A stretch of 36,884 nucleotides of DNA from Actinomycetes bacterium (GCA_021828475.1 JAJZIY010000032.1:1-36884), one strand, 5' to 3'; counted from the first letter of the stretch, positions 26,132-35,842 are shown. Program-made: numbers and translations. Notes: generated by a model from the sequence alone, not told the origin.

Positions 26132-27154
26132 GTGATGGGCACAGAACTACTGGTCGCAGGCCTCTGGGTGGCGGTGCTGGTCTACTGGCTCTGGACGCGC
26201 CGGCCGACTACGGGTGACACGGTGGGATTGTTCCGCTACGAGCTGCGCGCCCTGCGCCAGGCGACGCCCTCCCGGGTGGCGCCGGCAAACCGGATGACGC
26301 CCGCCAGGCCGGCGCCGGCCATCGGCATGCAGGGCCTGGGGTTCGTCCCGGCGCCCGCCGGTAGGCCCCTCTCCGACCACCTGGCGGCCGCAGCGGCGAC
26401 TCACCGCAAGATGGTCATGCGCCGGCGGCGCCTTGACGTGCTGTGCGCCCTGGGGGCGGCGGCAGGGATCCTCCTCGGCCTTGCCGCGCTGACCGGGTCG
26501 ACCACGGTGGTCGGGTTGCAGGTCATGGCAGACGTCGGCCTCGGCGGGTACGTGGTGATGCTCAACCGCACGGCCCGGGCCGGCGGAGCCCCCTCGGGGC
26601 GGTCCTACGCCACGTCGGCGGCGGCCCGCAGGCAGGCGCGGCCCAGGCCCGGCCCGGAGGCAATTCGAGGGGACCGGTCCAGCCAGCGGGGCTCGGCCGA
26701 GGTACCTGCTGCGGCCGGCCGGTGGGTGCCGGGCGGGTACATCGACGAGCACGAGCAGCAGGTGACGCCGGCCACCCTCGGGCCGGTCCGGGTGCCCGGG
26801 CCCCATCTGTTCGACCAGGCGGCCTACGTGGAGCAGATCGGGCGGGAGCGTCGCGGCCACGCCTACCCGGCCCCGCCAGTGGCCGCCTACGCCCGCTCCG
26901 CTGGTGCCGAGGGGGACTACCCGTCGGCCCGGGACGGTGCCGTCGGTACGGAGCCGGAGACCCCGACCACGCTGGTGCTGACGGGCCTGCCGCGGCCTGC
27001 GGGCCCCGTGGGCCGGAGCCACGCCCCGCACGGAGCCGGTCCCACGCCGCCCGCAGTGGGCGTCCGCCAAGTAGGTCCCGACACCTACCGTAGCGACGAC
27101 GAGGGCGTGTACGGGGACTTCGACAGCTACGCCAGCCTGGCGCTGGCCAACTGA
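26132..27154 (+). CDS. SepX/GlpR-like three-TM membrane protein (candidate)
   Basis: A 340-residue membrane protein. TM1 is residues 5-21 (LLVAGLWVAVLVYWLW), followed by a Pro/Ala/Arg-rich linker, the basic stretch MRRRRLD at 96-102, and a TM hairpin (about 102-121 and 124-144) ending in LNRTARA. A long disordered cytosolic tail contains Tyr/Asp patches and ends DFDSYASLALAN. This N-terminal TM, Arg-rich hairpin and tail resemble SepX of Streptomyces and GlpR/Rv0996 of corynebacteria and mycobacteria, divisome partners encoded downstream of galU. The gene here is likewise downstream of galU, though moaA and moaC stand where moeA/glp and rimJ often are. GTG 26132 or ATG 26135 starts it after GGGGGAG. 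Homology is inferred from architecture and context. Confidence 0.6.
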   Translation: MMGTELLVAGLWVAVLVYWLWTRRPTTGDTVGLFRYELRALRQATPSRVAPANRMTPARPAPAIGMQGLGFVPAPAGRPLSDHLAAAAATHRKMVMRRRRLDVLCALGAAAGILLGLAALTGSTTVVGLQVMADVGLGGYVVMLNRTARAGGAPSGRSYATSAAARRQARPRPGPEAIRGDRSSQRGSAEVPAAAGRWVPGGYIDEHEQQVTPATLGPVRVPGPHLFDQAAYVEQIGRERRGHAYPAPPVAAYARSAGAEGDYPSARDGAVGTEPETPTTLVLTGLPRPAGPVGRSHAPHGAGPTPPAVGVRQVGPDTYRSDDEGVYGDFDSYASLALAN

Positions 27155-27305
27155 GCAACCGCTTCGAAGTTGCCGCGCCGGGAGAGCGCCGAGGTGCACC
27201 GACGTTGAGCGGGCCCGGGTTCGCGGCGGGCTGACAACCCGGGCGAGCGAGCCCGCCTACGAGCAGTGCACCGTCTCGCGGCTGTCGAGCGACCACACTG
27301 GTCCC

Positions 27306-29744
27306 ATGGCCATGACGACAACCGACGAGGTACGGCCGGCCGGCCAGGTCTCGGCGCCATTGCTGCGCGTGCAGCGGCTGTCGGTCAGCTACGGCCACCT
27401 GAACGTGCTGAACGGCATCGACTTCGACGTCTGGCCCGGCCAGCTCGTAGCCCTGACCGGGGAGAACGGTGCCGGCAAGTCGACGCTGGTGCGCTGCATC
27501 GCGGGGGATATCCTGCCCAACTCGGGGGAAGTCCTGATCGGCGGGGCCAGGGTGCGCACCAACGCCGGAGCGGCGGCGAGCGGGTTGGCGGTGGTGTGGC
27601 AGGACGCCGCAATGTGCGACAACCTCGGGGTGGCGGAGAACCTCTTCCTCGGTCGAGAGCGGTCCCGTGTCTTTCTCTCCGAGGCCAGGACGACCGTCGA
27701 CGCCAACCGTGTGCTGGCCACCTTCGGTATCAAGCTCTCCGACGTCCGCACCGTCAGTTCGCTTTCGACGGGGCAGCGCCAGCTCCTGGCGGTGGCCCGC
27801 GCCATGGAGACCGAGCCCCGGATCCTGGTGCTCGACGAACCGACGGCGTCCCTGGGCGTCCAGGAGGCGCGCCAGGTGGAGCAGCTGATCGAGCGGCTCA
27901 AGGCCAGGGGCACGACCGTGGTGCTGGTCTCCCACGACATCGAGCAGGTGTTCCACCTGGCCGACCGCATACTGGTGCTGCACAGGGGCAAGGTGGCGGC
28001 GGACCTGGCACCAGGAGAGACGCACCCCGCCGACGTCGTCGCGATCATGTCGGGGCACGCCCCGGACGCCAGCGCCAGGCACCAGCTCTCCCGCCTGCAA
28101 GACCTGGTCGACCAGCTGGCGTCGGCTCGTTCCAGCTCCAGCCTGCCCCTGATCCTCTCGGCCCTGACGTCGGCCGTGAGCGTGGAGCAGATGTGCATCC
28201 ACCTGCTGGAAGAAGGTTCGCTGCGCCTGGTTGCGGCGGCCGGCCTGCCCGCCGATGCGCTGGCGGCCTGGGCGCTGGTCCCGGTGGGCCAGCAGGGCGG
28301 TCCCATGGGTGAGGTCGCAGTCACGGGCCGCCCCCTGGTCAGTGAGGACGTGGGCGGTAGCCCGGCCTGGTCGCGCTTCGCCGGCCTGGCCCGGCGGGCC
28401 GGGATCAGGAGCTCCTGGGCGGTGCCGCTCATCGGGCCGAGCGGGCTCATCGGTGTCATCACGGGTTGCCAGCCTTTCGTGGGGCAGCCCCACCGCGACG
28501 AGATGGACCTGGTCTCGCTGTACGCGGGTTACGCAGCCGGTGCCATCGACCGCGACCGGCTGTTCGGTGAGGTGACCGCCCGCAACCGCGTGCTCGAGAC
28601 CATCCGAGAGGTGCTGGAGACCCTGGCCGGGCCCGAGCCGGTGTCCACCGGGCTCCTGCTCGCCCTGCAGTCCCTGCAACGGGGTTTGCGGGCAGCCGAG
28701 ATCGAGCTCTGGCTCAAGCCGCCCGACAAGGCGGCCCGCTGCAGCGCCTACGTCGGCCGGGACAACCGGGCGCAGCACGACCCCCAGGGCCGCGACGGCT
28801 CGCTGGCCGGCCGGGCCTTCTCGGTCCCGGCCTTCGGCGGCCCGAGGCCGCTCGGCGAGGTTGGGGGCGCAAGCGTCATCGGCACGACCTTCGACGCCCC
28901 GGGCGGCCAGGCCGCCCTCGTCGCCCGGTGGGAGCAGGCGGAAGTGCCCGACGACGCCGTGGCCCTGCTCGGAGACGCCGCCAACTCGGTGCGCCTGGCC
29001 CTGGAGAGGGACGAGGCCGAGCAGGCCCACCAGCAGGCCGCCGCGCTGCGCCGGTCCCACCAGTTGCAGCGCGACTTCCTGTCCCGCCTGAGCCACGAGC
29101 TGCGCACGCCGCTCACCGCCATCCGCGGCTACGCCAGCAGCCTGCTCGCCTCCGACGTGACCTGGGACGACGAGAGCAAGTTGCGCTTCCTCAACCGGAT
29201 CGCGAGCGAATCGGCGCGCCTGGGCCGCCTGGTGGGCGACCTGCTCGACTTCTCGGCCATCGAGTCGGGGCTCCTGCGCCTCCAGCACGACTGGTGCGAC
29301 CTGCCCCTCGTCATCGAGGCCGCAGTTGCCCTGCTGCCGCCCGAGCGCACCGGGGACATCACCGTGTCGTGCCCGCCGGCCATCAGCCCGCTCTGGGCCG
29401 ACCACGACCGCCTGGAGCAGGTGTTCGTGAACCTGCTCGACAACGCGCTGCGCCACAACGCGGTGGGGGTCAGGGCCTGGGTCGAGGTCGAGGTCGGAGC
29501 GGAGGGCACGGTGTCCATCAGGGTGACGGACAACGGCAAGGGCATCCCCGACGAGCTGCGGCCACAGCTGTTCGTCTCCCAGGTCCGGGGCCCCACCAGC
29601 GCCCCCGGTGCAGGGCTCGGCCTGTCGATCACCCGCGGTATCGTGTTGGCCCACGGGGGCCGGATCGCTCTGGAGCCCAGCCGGCACGGCGCCTCGTTCC
29701 TCATTGAGCTCCCCCTGGAGGGACCGGGAGAAAACGGCGCATGA
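27306..29744 (+). CDS. ABC ATPase-GAF-histidine kinase fusion protein
   Basis: An 812-residue cytosolic protein with no TM segment. Residues 18-250 are a complete sugar-importer ATPase: Walker A GENGAGKST (52-60), Q-loop VVWQDAAMCDNL, signature LSTGQ (153-157), Walker B ILVLDE (173-178) and His210 in VSHD. Residues about 275-415 look like a GAF domain and 425-565 like a second, degenerate one. A short coiled coil leads to a KdpD-like kinase: His597 in FLSRLSHELRTPLTAIRGYA, N-box NLLDNA near 709, G1 DNGKGI (742-747) and G2 GAGLGL. All catalytic residues of both halves are present. The stop overlaps the response-regulator start (ATGA), so the regulator is its partner. The ATPase part is a paralogue of the stand-alone ATPase at 33649, suggesting it docks on the same permease. 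Confidence 0.92.
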   Translation: MAMTTTDEVRPAGQVSAPLLRVQRLSVSYGHLNVLNGIDFDVWPGQLVALTGENGAGKSTLVRCIAGDILPNSGEVLIGGARVRTNAGAAASGLAVVWQDAAMCDNLGVAENLFLGRERSRVFLSEARTTVDANRVLATFGIKLSDVRTVSSLSTGQRQLLAVARAMETEPRILVLDEPTASLGVQEARQVEQLIERLKARGTTVVLVSHDIEQVFHLADRILVLHRGKVAADLAPGETHPADVVAIMSGHAPDASARHQLSRLQDLVDQLASARSSSSLPLILSALTSAVSVEQMCIHLLEEGSLRLVAAAGLPADALAAWALVPVGQQGGPMGEVAVTGRPLVSEDVGGSPAWSRFAGLARRAGIRSSWAVPLIGPSGLIGVITGCQPFVGQPHRDEMDLVSLYAGYAAGAIDRDRLFGEVTARNRVLETIREVLETLAGPEPVSTGLLLALQSLQRGLRAAEIELWLKPPDKAARCSAYVGRDNRAQHDPQGRDGSLAGRAFSVPAFGGPRPLGEVGGASVIGTTFDAPGGQAALVARWEQAEVPDDAVALLGDAANSVRLALERDEAEQAHQQAAALRRSHQLQRDFLSRLSHELRTPLTAIRGYASSLLASDVTWDDESKLRFLNRIASESARLGRLVGDLLDFSAIESGLLRLQHDWCDLPLVIEAAVALLPPERTGDITVSCPPAISPLWADHDRLEQVFVNLLDNALRHNAVGVRAWVEVEVGAEGTVSIRVTDNGKGIPDELRPQLFVSQVRGPTSAPGAGLGLSITRGIVLAHGGRIALEPSRHGASFLIELPLEGPGENGA

Positions 29745-30445
29745 GTACGGGCGAGAAGCGCACCAAGGCCCTGCTGGTCGAGGACGACCCCAACATCGTC
29801 GACCTTATAAGGAGCAACCTGACTGTCCGTGGGTTCGATACCTGCACCTCGACGGACGGCTCGCGTGCATTGCAGTTCCTCGAGACCGAGGCGCCGGACA
29901 TCGTGCTGCTCGACCTCATGCTGCCGGACGCTGACGGTTTCGAGCTCTGCCGGGAGATGCGCGAGCGCAGTGCGGTCGGGATAATCGTGGTGTCGGCCCG
30001 CGGCGGCCAGCACGACAAGGTTGCCGCCCTCAACTTCGGGGCGGACGACTACATGACCAAGCCCTTCGGCATCGAGGAGCTGCTGGCCAGGATCACTGCC
30101 ACCCTTCGTCGCACCAGGCCGGCCGAGCCCGTCGAGATGTCGCCGCTGCGCATCGAGGTGGGCGACCTGGTGGTGGACCTGGAGATGCGCCTGGTGACCA
30201 GGGCCGGAGAGGTCGTCCACCTCACGCCCACCGAGTTCGCGCTGCTCAGGGAGCTTGCCATAAACCGCGGCAAGCTGCTCACCCACGCACAGCTGCTGAG
30301 GCGGGTGTGGGGGCCCGGCTACGCCACCGAGACCGAGTACGTGCGCGTCTACGTCCGGCGGTTACGTGCAAAGTTGGAAAGCGGCGGCGGTTCACCGGTG
30401 ATCATCACCCAGCCGCGAGCCGGTTACCGCTTCGTGCCGGGATGA
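29741..30445 (+). CDS. OmpR/KdpE-family response regulator
   Basis: A 234-residue regulator. The receiver has the acidic pair in LLVEDDPN, phospho-acceptor Asp58 in IVLLDLMLPDADG, Ser85 and Lys107 in DDYMTKPF. The C-terminal winged helix has LTPTEFALLRELAINRGKLLT, LLRRVWGPGY and the recognition helix ETEYVRVYVRRLRAKLE, ending YRFVPG. ATG 29741 overlaps the kinase stop by four bases, so the pair is co-translated. OmpR-type regulators bind direct repeats with a period of about 11 bp; exactly such repeats lie downstream at 30600-30632 in front of the sugar-binding protein gene, the likely target. Confidence 0.95.
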   Translation: MSTGEKRTKALLVEDDPNIVDLIRSNLTVRGFDTCTSTDGSRALQFLETEAPDIVLLDLMLPDADGFELCREMRERSAVGIIVVSARGGQHDKVAALNFGADDYMTKPFGIEELLARITATLRRTRPAEPVEMSPLRIEVGDLVVDLEMRLVTRAGEVVHLTPTEFALLRELAINRGKLLTHAQLLRRVWGPGYATETEYVRVYVRRLRAKLESGGGSPVIITQPRAGYRFVPG

Positions 30446-30599
30446 GAGCGCGTAGCGCAGGCGTACCCAGGCCTCGCGTACGGTTGTGGTCCAGCGAAAG
30501 CCCAGCTCACAGCCCTGCCACCCCGGCCCCGTCACCCTACCCGGACGGCTATGGTGAGGACCGCCGAAGATAGTGCGAGAATCGCCCGGATCCGAACTT

Positions 30600-30689
30600 T
30601 TCACTACTTCTTCACACACTCTTCACAGTTTATTAACGTGGCGGCGCCCCTGTTCACGGACGCGTTCACAGCGGCAGGCGTACCTTCAC
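30600..30689 (+). promoter_or_regulatory. TTCAC direct repeats, response-regulator boxes
   Basis: TTCAC occurs at 30600, 30611 and 30622, an exact 11-bp period, with a weaker TTAAC at 30633 in the same phase. Further copies occur at 30653 and 30665 (both as GTTCAC, 12 bp apart) and 30685. Direct repeats spaced by one helical turn are the binding pattern of OmpR/PhoB-family regulators; the Streptomyces PhoP box is also built of GTTCAC-like 11-bp units. The regulator encoded at 29741 is the simplest candidate. Confidence 0.75.
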
Positions 30690-30694
30690 CAACT

Positions 30695-30722
30695 GCCGGA
30701 GCTACCCGACAACCGCTCCGGC
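30695..30722 (+). other. Stem-loop in leader of sugar-binding protein gene
   Basis: GCCGGAGC (30695-30702) pairs with GCTCCGGC (30715-30722), an 8-bp GC-rich stem with a 12-base loop, located between the TTCAC boxes and the gene start. No T-run follows, so it is unlikely to terminate; it may stabilise the message or be incidental. Confidence 0.4.
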
Positions 30723-30866
30723 CGGCGACGTAGGGAAACACGCGTCGCAGCGACCTGCAGGGGGACATCAACGGGGCGTATGGCGCGCCCCGGCGTGGCC
30801 ACCCGGCCTGAGCGCGGACAACAGGTACTCGCTCCAAACTTCTGAGGCAAAAAGGGGAAACAAAGC

Positions 30867-32063
30867 ATGAACATTTCCAAGAAGGCCCGCAACGTGGTAT
30901 CGGCCTCCGTTGCCATGAGCGCGCTGGTCGGCGCCATGGTCGGCCAGGCGGCTACCGCGTCGGCTGCCCCAGCGGGCATCACGGCCAGTTCGTTCAACCG
31001 CAACTTCACGACGATGGCACAGCTCAAGGCCATCACCGCGAAGGGCAAGGGCGGCATCGGCGTGATCCTGCCCGACACCGTCTCCTCGACCCGCTACGTC
31101 GAGTTCGACGCTCCGTACCTGACCAAGGCGCTCCAGATGGCCGGGATGAGCGCCTCGCAGTTCAGCGTGGTCAACGCCCACGGCAGCGACTCCACCGAGT
31201 ACTCCGATGCCCAGGCAGACATCACCAAGGGTGACAGCGTGCTCATCATGGACCCGCTGGACTCCGGCGTCGGCGCCAAGATCGAGTCGTACGCCAAGGC
31301 GCACGGTGTCCAGGTCATCGACTACGACCGCCTGACGCTCGGCGGCTCGCGCAACTACTACGTGAGCTTCAACAACGTGCGGGTCGGCCAGCTCCTCGGT
31401 CACGGCCTGGTCAGCTGCATCAACGCCTGGCACATCAGCAAGCCCAACGTGCTTGTCATGCGGGGCGCGGCGACCGACAACAACGCCACCCTCTTCTACG
31501 ACGGCTACATGCAGGTCCTGAACCCGCTGTTCAAGTCGCACAAGTACGTCGACGTCGGCCAGCCCGCCGGCACCTGGACCCCCAGCGTCGCCCTCACCGA
31601 GTTCCAGCAGCAGTTCACCGCCCACTCCAACATGAACGCGGTGCTCATGCCCAACGACGAGAACGGCGCACCCATCATCAAGTACCTCCAGACCAAGGGC
31701 ATCAAGCCGAAGACCTTCCCGGTCACCGGCCAGGACGCCACGCTCACCGGCCTGGGCAACATCCTGACCGGCTACCAGTGCGGCACCGTGTACAAGCCGA
31801 TCTACCTCGAGGCTCAGGCTGCCGCCGCCCTGGCGATCTACGCCCGTGCCCACATGGCCCCGCCTGCTGCCCTGGTCAACGGCAAGACCCTGGACTCGGT
31901 CAAGCACCTGCAGGTCAAGTCCGTGCTCCTCACGCCTGAGTGGGTTACCACCAAGAACATGAAGAGCACCGTTATCGCCGACAACTTCGTCCCGGCGTCG
32001 CAGCTGTGCGCCGCCCCCTACGCCTCGGCCGCAGCCTGCGTGGCGGCCGGCATCCAGCCCTGA
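30867..32063 (+). CDS. Secreted sugar-binding protein, XylF/ChvE-like
   Basis: A 398-residue solute-binding protein for a sugar ABC importer. A Sec signal peptide (basic MNISKKARN, hydrophobic core, ASA-AP cleavage near residue 33) has no lipobox cysteine, so the protein is predicted to be released or wall-held rather than lipid-anchored, unusual for a Gram-positive binding protein. VILPDTVSSTRYVEFDAPYL, NAHGSDSTEYSDAQAD, LIMDPLDSGVGAKI and VIDYDRLTLGGSRNYYVSFNN match the XylF/ChvE cluster; GAATDNNATLFYDGY and TGQDATLTGLGNILTG line the second lobe. The ligand is not certain. Its central part is nearly identical in DNA to the next gene. It is the first gene after the TTCAC boxes. Confidence 0.93.
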   Translation: MNISKKARNVVSASVAMSALVGAMVGQAATASAAPAGITASSFNRNFTTMAQLKAITAKGKGGIGVILPDTVSSTRYVEFDAPYLTKALQMAGMSASQFSVVNAHGSDSTEYSDAQADITKGDSVLIMDPLDSGVGAKIESYAKAHGVQVIDYDRLTLGGSRNYYVSFNNVRVGQLLGHGLVSCINAWHISKPNVLVMRGAATDNNATLFYDGYMQVLNPLFKSHKYVDVGQPAGTWTPSVALTEFQQQFTAHSNMNAVLMPNDENGAPIIKYLQTKGIKPKTFPVTGQDATLTGLGNILTGYQCGTVYKPIYLEAQAAAALAIYARAHMAPPAALVNGKTLDSVKHLQVKSVLLTPEWVTTKNMKSTVIADNFVPASQLCAAPYASAAACVAAGIQP

Positions 32064-32093
32064 GCATTCCAACCTGATTGTGCAATTTGTCCA

Positions 32094-32121
32094 CGCCTGG
32101 GCCGTTGCTACGGCCCAGGCG
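32094..32121 (+). terminator. Perfect 12-bp hairpin between the two binding-protein genes
   Basis: CGCCTGGGCCGT (32094-32105) pairs perfectly with ACGGCCCAGGCG (32110-32121) around a TGCT loop, 30 bases after the first binding-protein stop. Only TT follows, so it may terminate weakly or protect the 3' end of an abundant message, letting the first gene be expressed more than those downstream. Confidence 0.7.
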
Positions 32122-32160
32122 TTGGCATGACAAGCGAAATCAGCGAGAGCGAGGGGAAGC

Positions 32161-33519
32161 ATGAACCGGAGCAAGGGGACGAGGGCCCTGTTGGTGGCGT
32201 CCAGCGCCGTGATCGCCCTGGTGGCGGCCGGGTGCGGAGGCAACGGCAGGAGCAACGCCAGCACCGGGGGAGCCGCGACCAGCACGACTGCGGCCGCTGC
32301 CACCAGCACCACCGCAGCCGCTGCGACCAGCACCACGGCGGCCGCTGCCACCAGCACCACCGCTGCGGCGGCGACCAGCACGACTGCGGCCGCTGCCACC
32401 AGAACCACGGCGGCCTCGTCGTCGGGTGGCGCAGTATCGGCCACCGGCTTCAACCGCAACTTCACGACCATGGCGGCACTCGAGGCCATCACGGCCAAGG
32501 GCAAGGGTGGTGTGGGCGTCATCCTGCCCGACACGGTGTCGTCGACCCGGTACGTCGAGTTCGACGCACCGTACCTGACGACGGCACTGCAGGACGCGGG
32601 ACTGAGCGCCTCGCAGTTCAGCGTGGTCAACGCCCACGGCAGCGACTCCACCGAGTACTCCGATGCCCAGGCAGACATCACCAAGGGTGACAGCGTGCTC
32701 ATCATGGACCCGCTGGACTCCGGCGTCGGCGCCAAGATCGAGTCGTACGCCAAGTCGCACGGTGTCCAGGTCATCGACTACGACCGCCTGACGCTCGGCG
32801 GCTCGCGCAACTACTACGTCAGCTTCAACAACGTCCAGGTGGGCAAGCTGCTCGGCCAGGGCCTCGTCAGCTGCATCAGCGCATGGGGCGTAAAGAAGCC
32901 GCAGGTGCTCGTGATGCGGGGCGCGGCGACCGACAACAACGCCACCCTCTTCTACAACGGCTACATGTCCGTGCTCAACCCGCTGTTCAAGTCGCACAAG
33001 TACGTCGACGTGGGCCAGCCCGCCGGCACCTGGACCCCCAGCGTCGCCCTCACCGAGTTCCAGCAGCAGTTCACCGCCCACCCCAACATGAACGCGGTGC
33101 TCATGCCCAACGACGAGAACGGCGCACCCATCATCAAGTACCTCCAGACCAAGGGCATCAAGGCGAAGACCTTCCCGGTCACCGGCCAGGACGCCACGCT
33201 CACCGGCCTGGGCAACATCCTGACCGGCTACCAGTGCGGCACCGTCTACAAGCCGATCTACCTGGAGGCGCAGGCGGCGGCGGCAGTCGCCATCTATGCC
33301 AGGGCCCACATGGCGCCTCCGTCGTCCCTGGTCAACGGTACGACTGAGGACACCCAGTCGCACGTGGCGGTGAAGTCGGTCCTGCTCACCCCCGAGTGGG
33401 TCACACCGTCCAACATCAACAGCACCGTCATCGCAGACAAGTTCGTGCCGGCCACACAACTGTGCGCCGCACCCTACGCAACTGCGGCGGCGTGCACGGC
33501 TGCGGGGATTACCCCCTAA
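32161..33519 (+). CDS. Lipoprotein sugar-binding protein with repetitive stalk
   Basis: A 452-residue paralogue of the preceding gene. It has a lipoprotein signal (VAAGC, Cys25 lipidated) and then a stalk of residues 39-85 built from the 8-residue unit ATSTTAAA, five times plus one variant, which would hold the binding domain away from the membrane and could be glycosylated. The binding domain (from about 95) is XylF/ChvE-like with the same ligand-pocket segments (DSTEYSDAQAD, DYDRLTLGGS, GRGAATDNN-type loops), so both probably bind the same sugar. GAGGGGAAGC precedes the ATG. This copy is the one expected to feed the importer encoded next. Confidence 0.94.
   Translation: MNRSKGTRALLVASSAVIALVAAGCGGNGRSNASTGGAATSTTAAAATSTTAAAATSTTAAAATSTTAAAATSTTAAAATRTTAASSSGGAVSATGFNRNFTTMAALEAITAKGKGGVGVILPDTVSSTRYVEFDAPYLTTALQDAGLSASQFSVVNAHGSDSTEYSDAQADITKGDSVLIMDPLDSGVGAKIESYAKSHGVQVIDYDRLTLGGSRNYYVSFNNVQVGKLLGQGLVSCISAWGVKKPQVLVMRGAATDNNATLFYNGYMSVLNPLFKSHKYVDVGQPAGTWTPSVALTEFQQQFTAHPNMNAVLMPNDENGAPIIKYLQTKGIKAKTFPVTGQDATLTGLGNILTGYQCGTVYKPIYLEAQAAAAVAIYARAHMAPPSSLVNGTTEDTQSHVAVKSVLLTPEWVTPSNINSTVIADKFVPATQLCAAPYATAAACTAAGITP
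32275..32415 (+). repeat. 24-bp tandem repeat coding an Ala/Ser/Thr stalk
   Basis: Six 24-base units (the last incomplete) encode ATSTTAAA repeats. Third-position changes between units (GCG/GCC, ACG/ACC, GCC/GCA/GCG) show the repeat is maintained at the protein level and not just by recent slippage, although alternating units are nearly identical. Confidence 0.85.
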
Positions 33520-33521
33520 CA

Positions 33522-33586
33522 ATCGGCCCCTAGAGGCCGATAATCATATACACGATTGCGCCCCCGGGCCCCCGGGCCTGGGGGCG
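33522..33586 (+). terminator. Two hairpins between binding-protein and ATPase genes
   Basis: ATCGGCC/GGCCGAT (33522-33528 with 33535-33541) is followed by CGCCCCC/GGGGGCG (33559-33565 with 33580-33586). Neither has a convincing T-run. Placed between a binding-protein gene and its ATPase gene, they may reduce read-through so that the binding protein exceeds the membrane components, as is common in ABC operons. Confidence 0.5.
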
Positions 33587-33648
33587 TCGCCGCCCGAGGC
33601 CCAAGGGCCGCCGGCGGCTGTACGCGCCGGAAGGAGGGCTTGCAAGTA

Positions 33649-34455
33649 ATGCCTCAAGGTTTGCTCGAGCGTGGCCAGCCACTGCTCGAACTGCGTGGGG
33701 TCGAAAAACACTTTGGGCCGGTCAGGGCACTCAGCGGTATCGACCTCACCATTACAGCCGGGGAGGTGACTGCTCTCTGCGGCGACAACGGTGCGGGAAA
33801 GAGCGTCACCATCAAGACGATCTCGGGTATCCACGGCCCGGACGCAGGCCAGATCCTCTGGCGGGGACGGCCGGTGGCGATCAACACTCCGAGGGACTCG
33901 GCGGCGCTCGGTATCGCCACCGTGTACCAGGACCTCGCCCTGTGCGACAACCTGGACATCGTGCAGAACATGTTCCTCGGCCGGGAGCGGACAAAGGTCC
34001 GGACCCTGGACGAGGCCCCGATGGAGATGGCGGCCCGCAAGACGCTCGCCGATCTCAACGTCACGACCGTGCGCTCGATACGCCAGCCCGTTTCCTCACT
34101 GTCCGGCGGCCAGCGCCAGTCGGTCGCAGTGGCCAGGGCCGTGCTGTGGAACTCGCAGCTGATGATCCTCGACGAGCCCACCGCCGCCCTGGGCGTGGCC
34201 CAGACGAGCATGGTCCTCCAGCTCGTGCGCCGCCTGGCCGAGCAGGGCTACGGGGTCATGCTGGTCTCGCACAACCTCAACGACGTGTTCGAGGTGGCCG
34301 ACCGCGTCGCCGTCCTGCGCCTGGGCCGTTTGGTGGCCCAGGGCCCGGTGACCGATTACGACCGCCAGAGCGTCGTCGAGCTCATGACAACAGGCACGGT
34401 GGCCAGTCGCGGCGGGTACGGTGTCCCCGCGGTCGGCGGCCCGGAGGAGAACTGA
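33649..34455 (+). CDS. Sugar ABC importer ATPase, single-domain
   Basis: A 268-residue ATPase of the single-domain sugar type (FrcA/XylG-like half). Walker A is GDNGAGKS, Q-loop VYQDLALCDNLDIVQNMFLG, signature LSGGQRQS, Walker B LMILDEPTAAL, and H-loop VSHNLNDVF; all are intact. Starting at ATG 33649 with AAGGAGG upstream. The stretch CDNL...N(M/L)FLGRER recurs in the ATPase half of the kinase fusion at 27306, showing the two are paralogues. Two ATPase copies are needed per transporter, so homodimers or a mixed dimer with the fusion protein are both possible. The permease gene begins two bases after its stop. Confidence 0.95.
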   Translation: MPQGLLERGQPLLELRGVEKHFGPVRALSGIDLTITAGEVTALCGDNGAGKSVTIKTISGIHGPDAGQILWRGRPVAINTPRDSAALGIATVYQDLALCDNLDIVQNMFLGRERTKVRTLDEAPMEMAARKTLADLNVTTVRSIRQPVSSLSGGQRQSVAVARAVLWNSQLMILDEPTAALGVAQTSMVLQLVRRLAEQGYGVMLVSHNLNDVFEVADRVAVLRLGRLVAQGPVTDYDRQSVVELMTTGTVASRGGYGVPAVGGPEEN

Positions 34456-34457
34456 TT

Positions 34458-35801
<1,344 letters not shown>

Positions 35802-35842
35802 GCCCCAGGCCGGGCGACCGGCCAGCAGTCTCCTCCGTCTGT

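Larger units (their letters stand above)
30446..30866 (+). other. Regulatory interval before the first sugar-binding protein gene
   Basis: About 420 bases without a credible gene. From 30590 the composition becomes AT-richer and holds the TTCAC repeats; a GCCGGAGC/GCTCCGGC stem-loop (30695-30702 with 30715-30722) follows, and a Shine-Dalgarno-like AAAAAGGGGAAAC stands before the ATG at 30867. The long leader suggests regulated, strong expression. Nothing notable is seen in 30446-30590. Confidence 0.65.

Noticed and set aside
26562..29687. 1041-residue minus-strand open frame opposite the ATPase-kinase gene
   Set aside because: High-GC antisense shadow: the plus strand has full ATPase and kinase motifs, while the minus frame has no recognisable domain.
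30768..32774. 668-residue minus-strand frame with repeated VVLVAAAA segments
   Set aside because: It is antisense to the binding-protein genes; the repeat is just the reverse of the ATSTTAAA-coding DNA.
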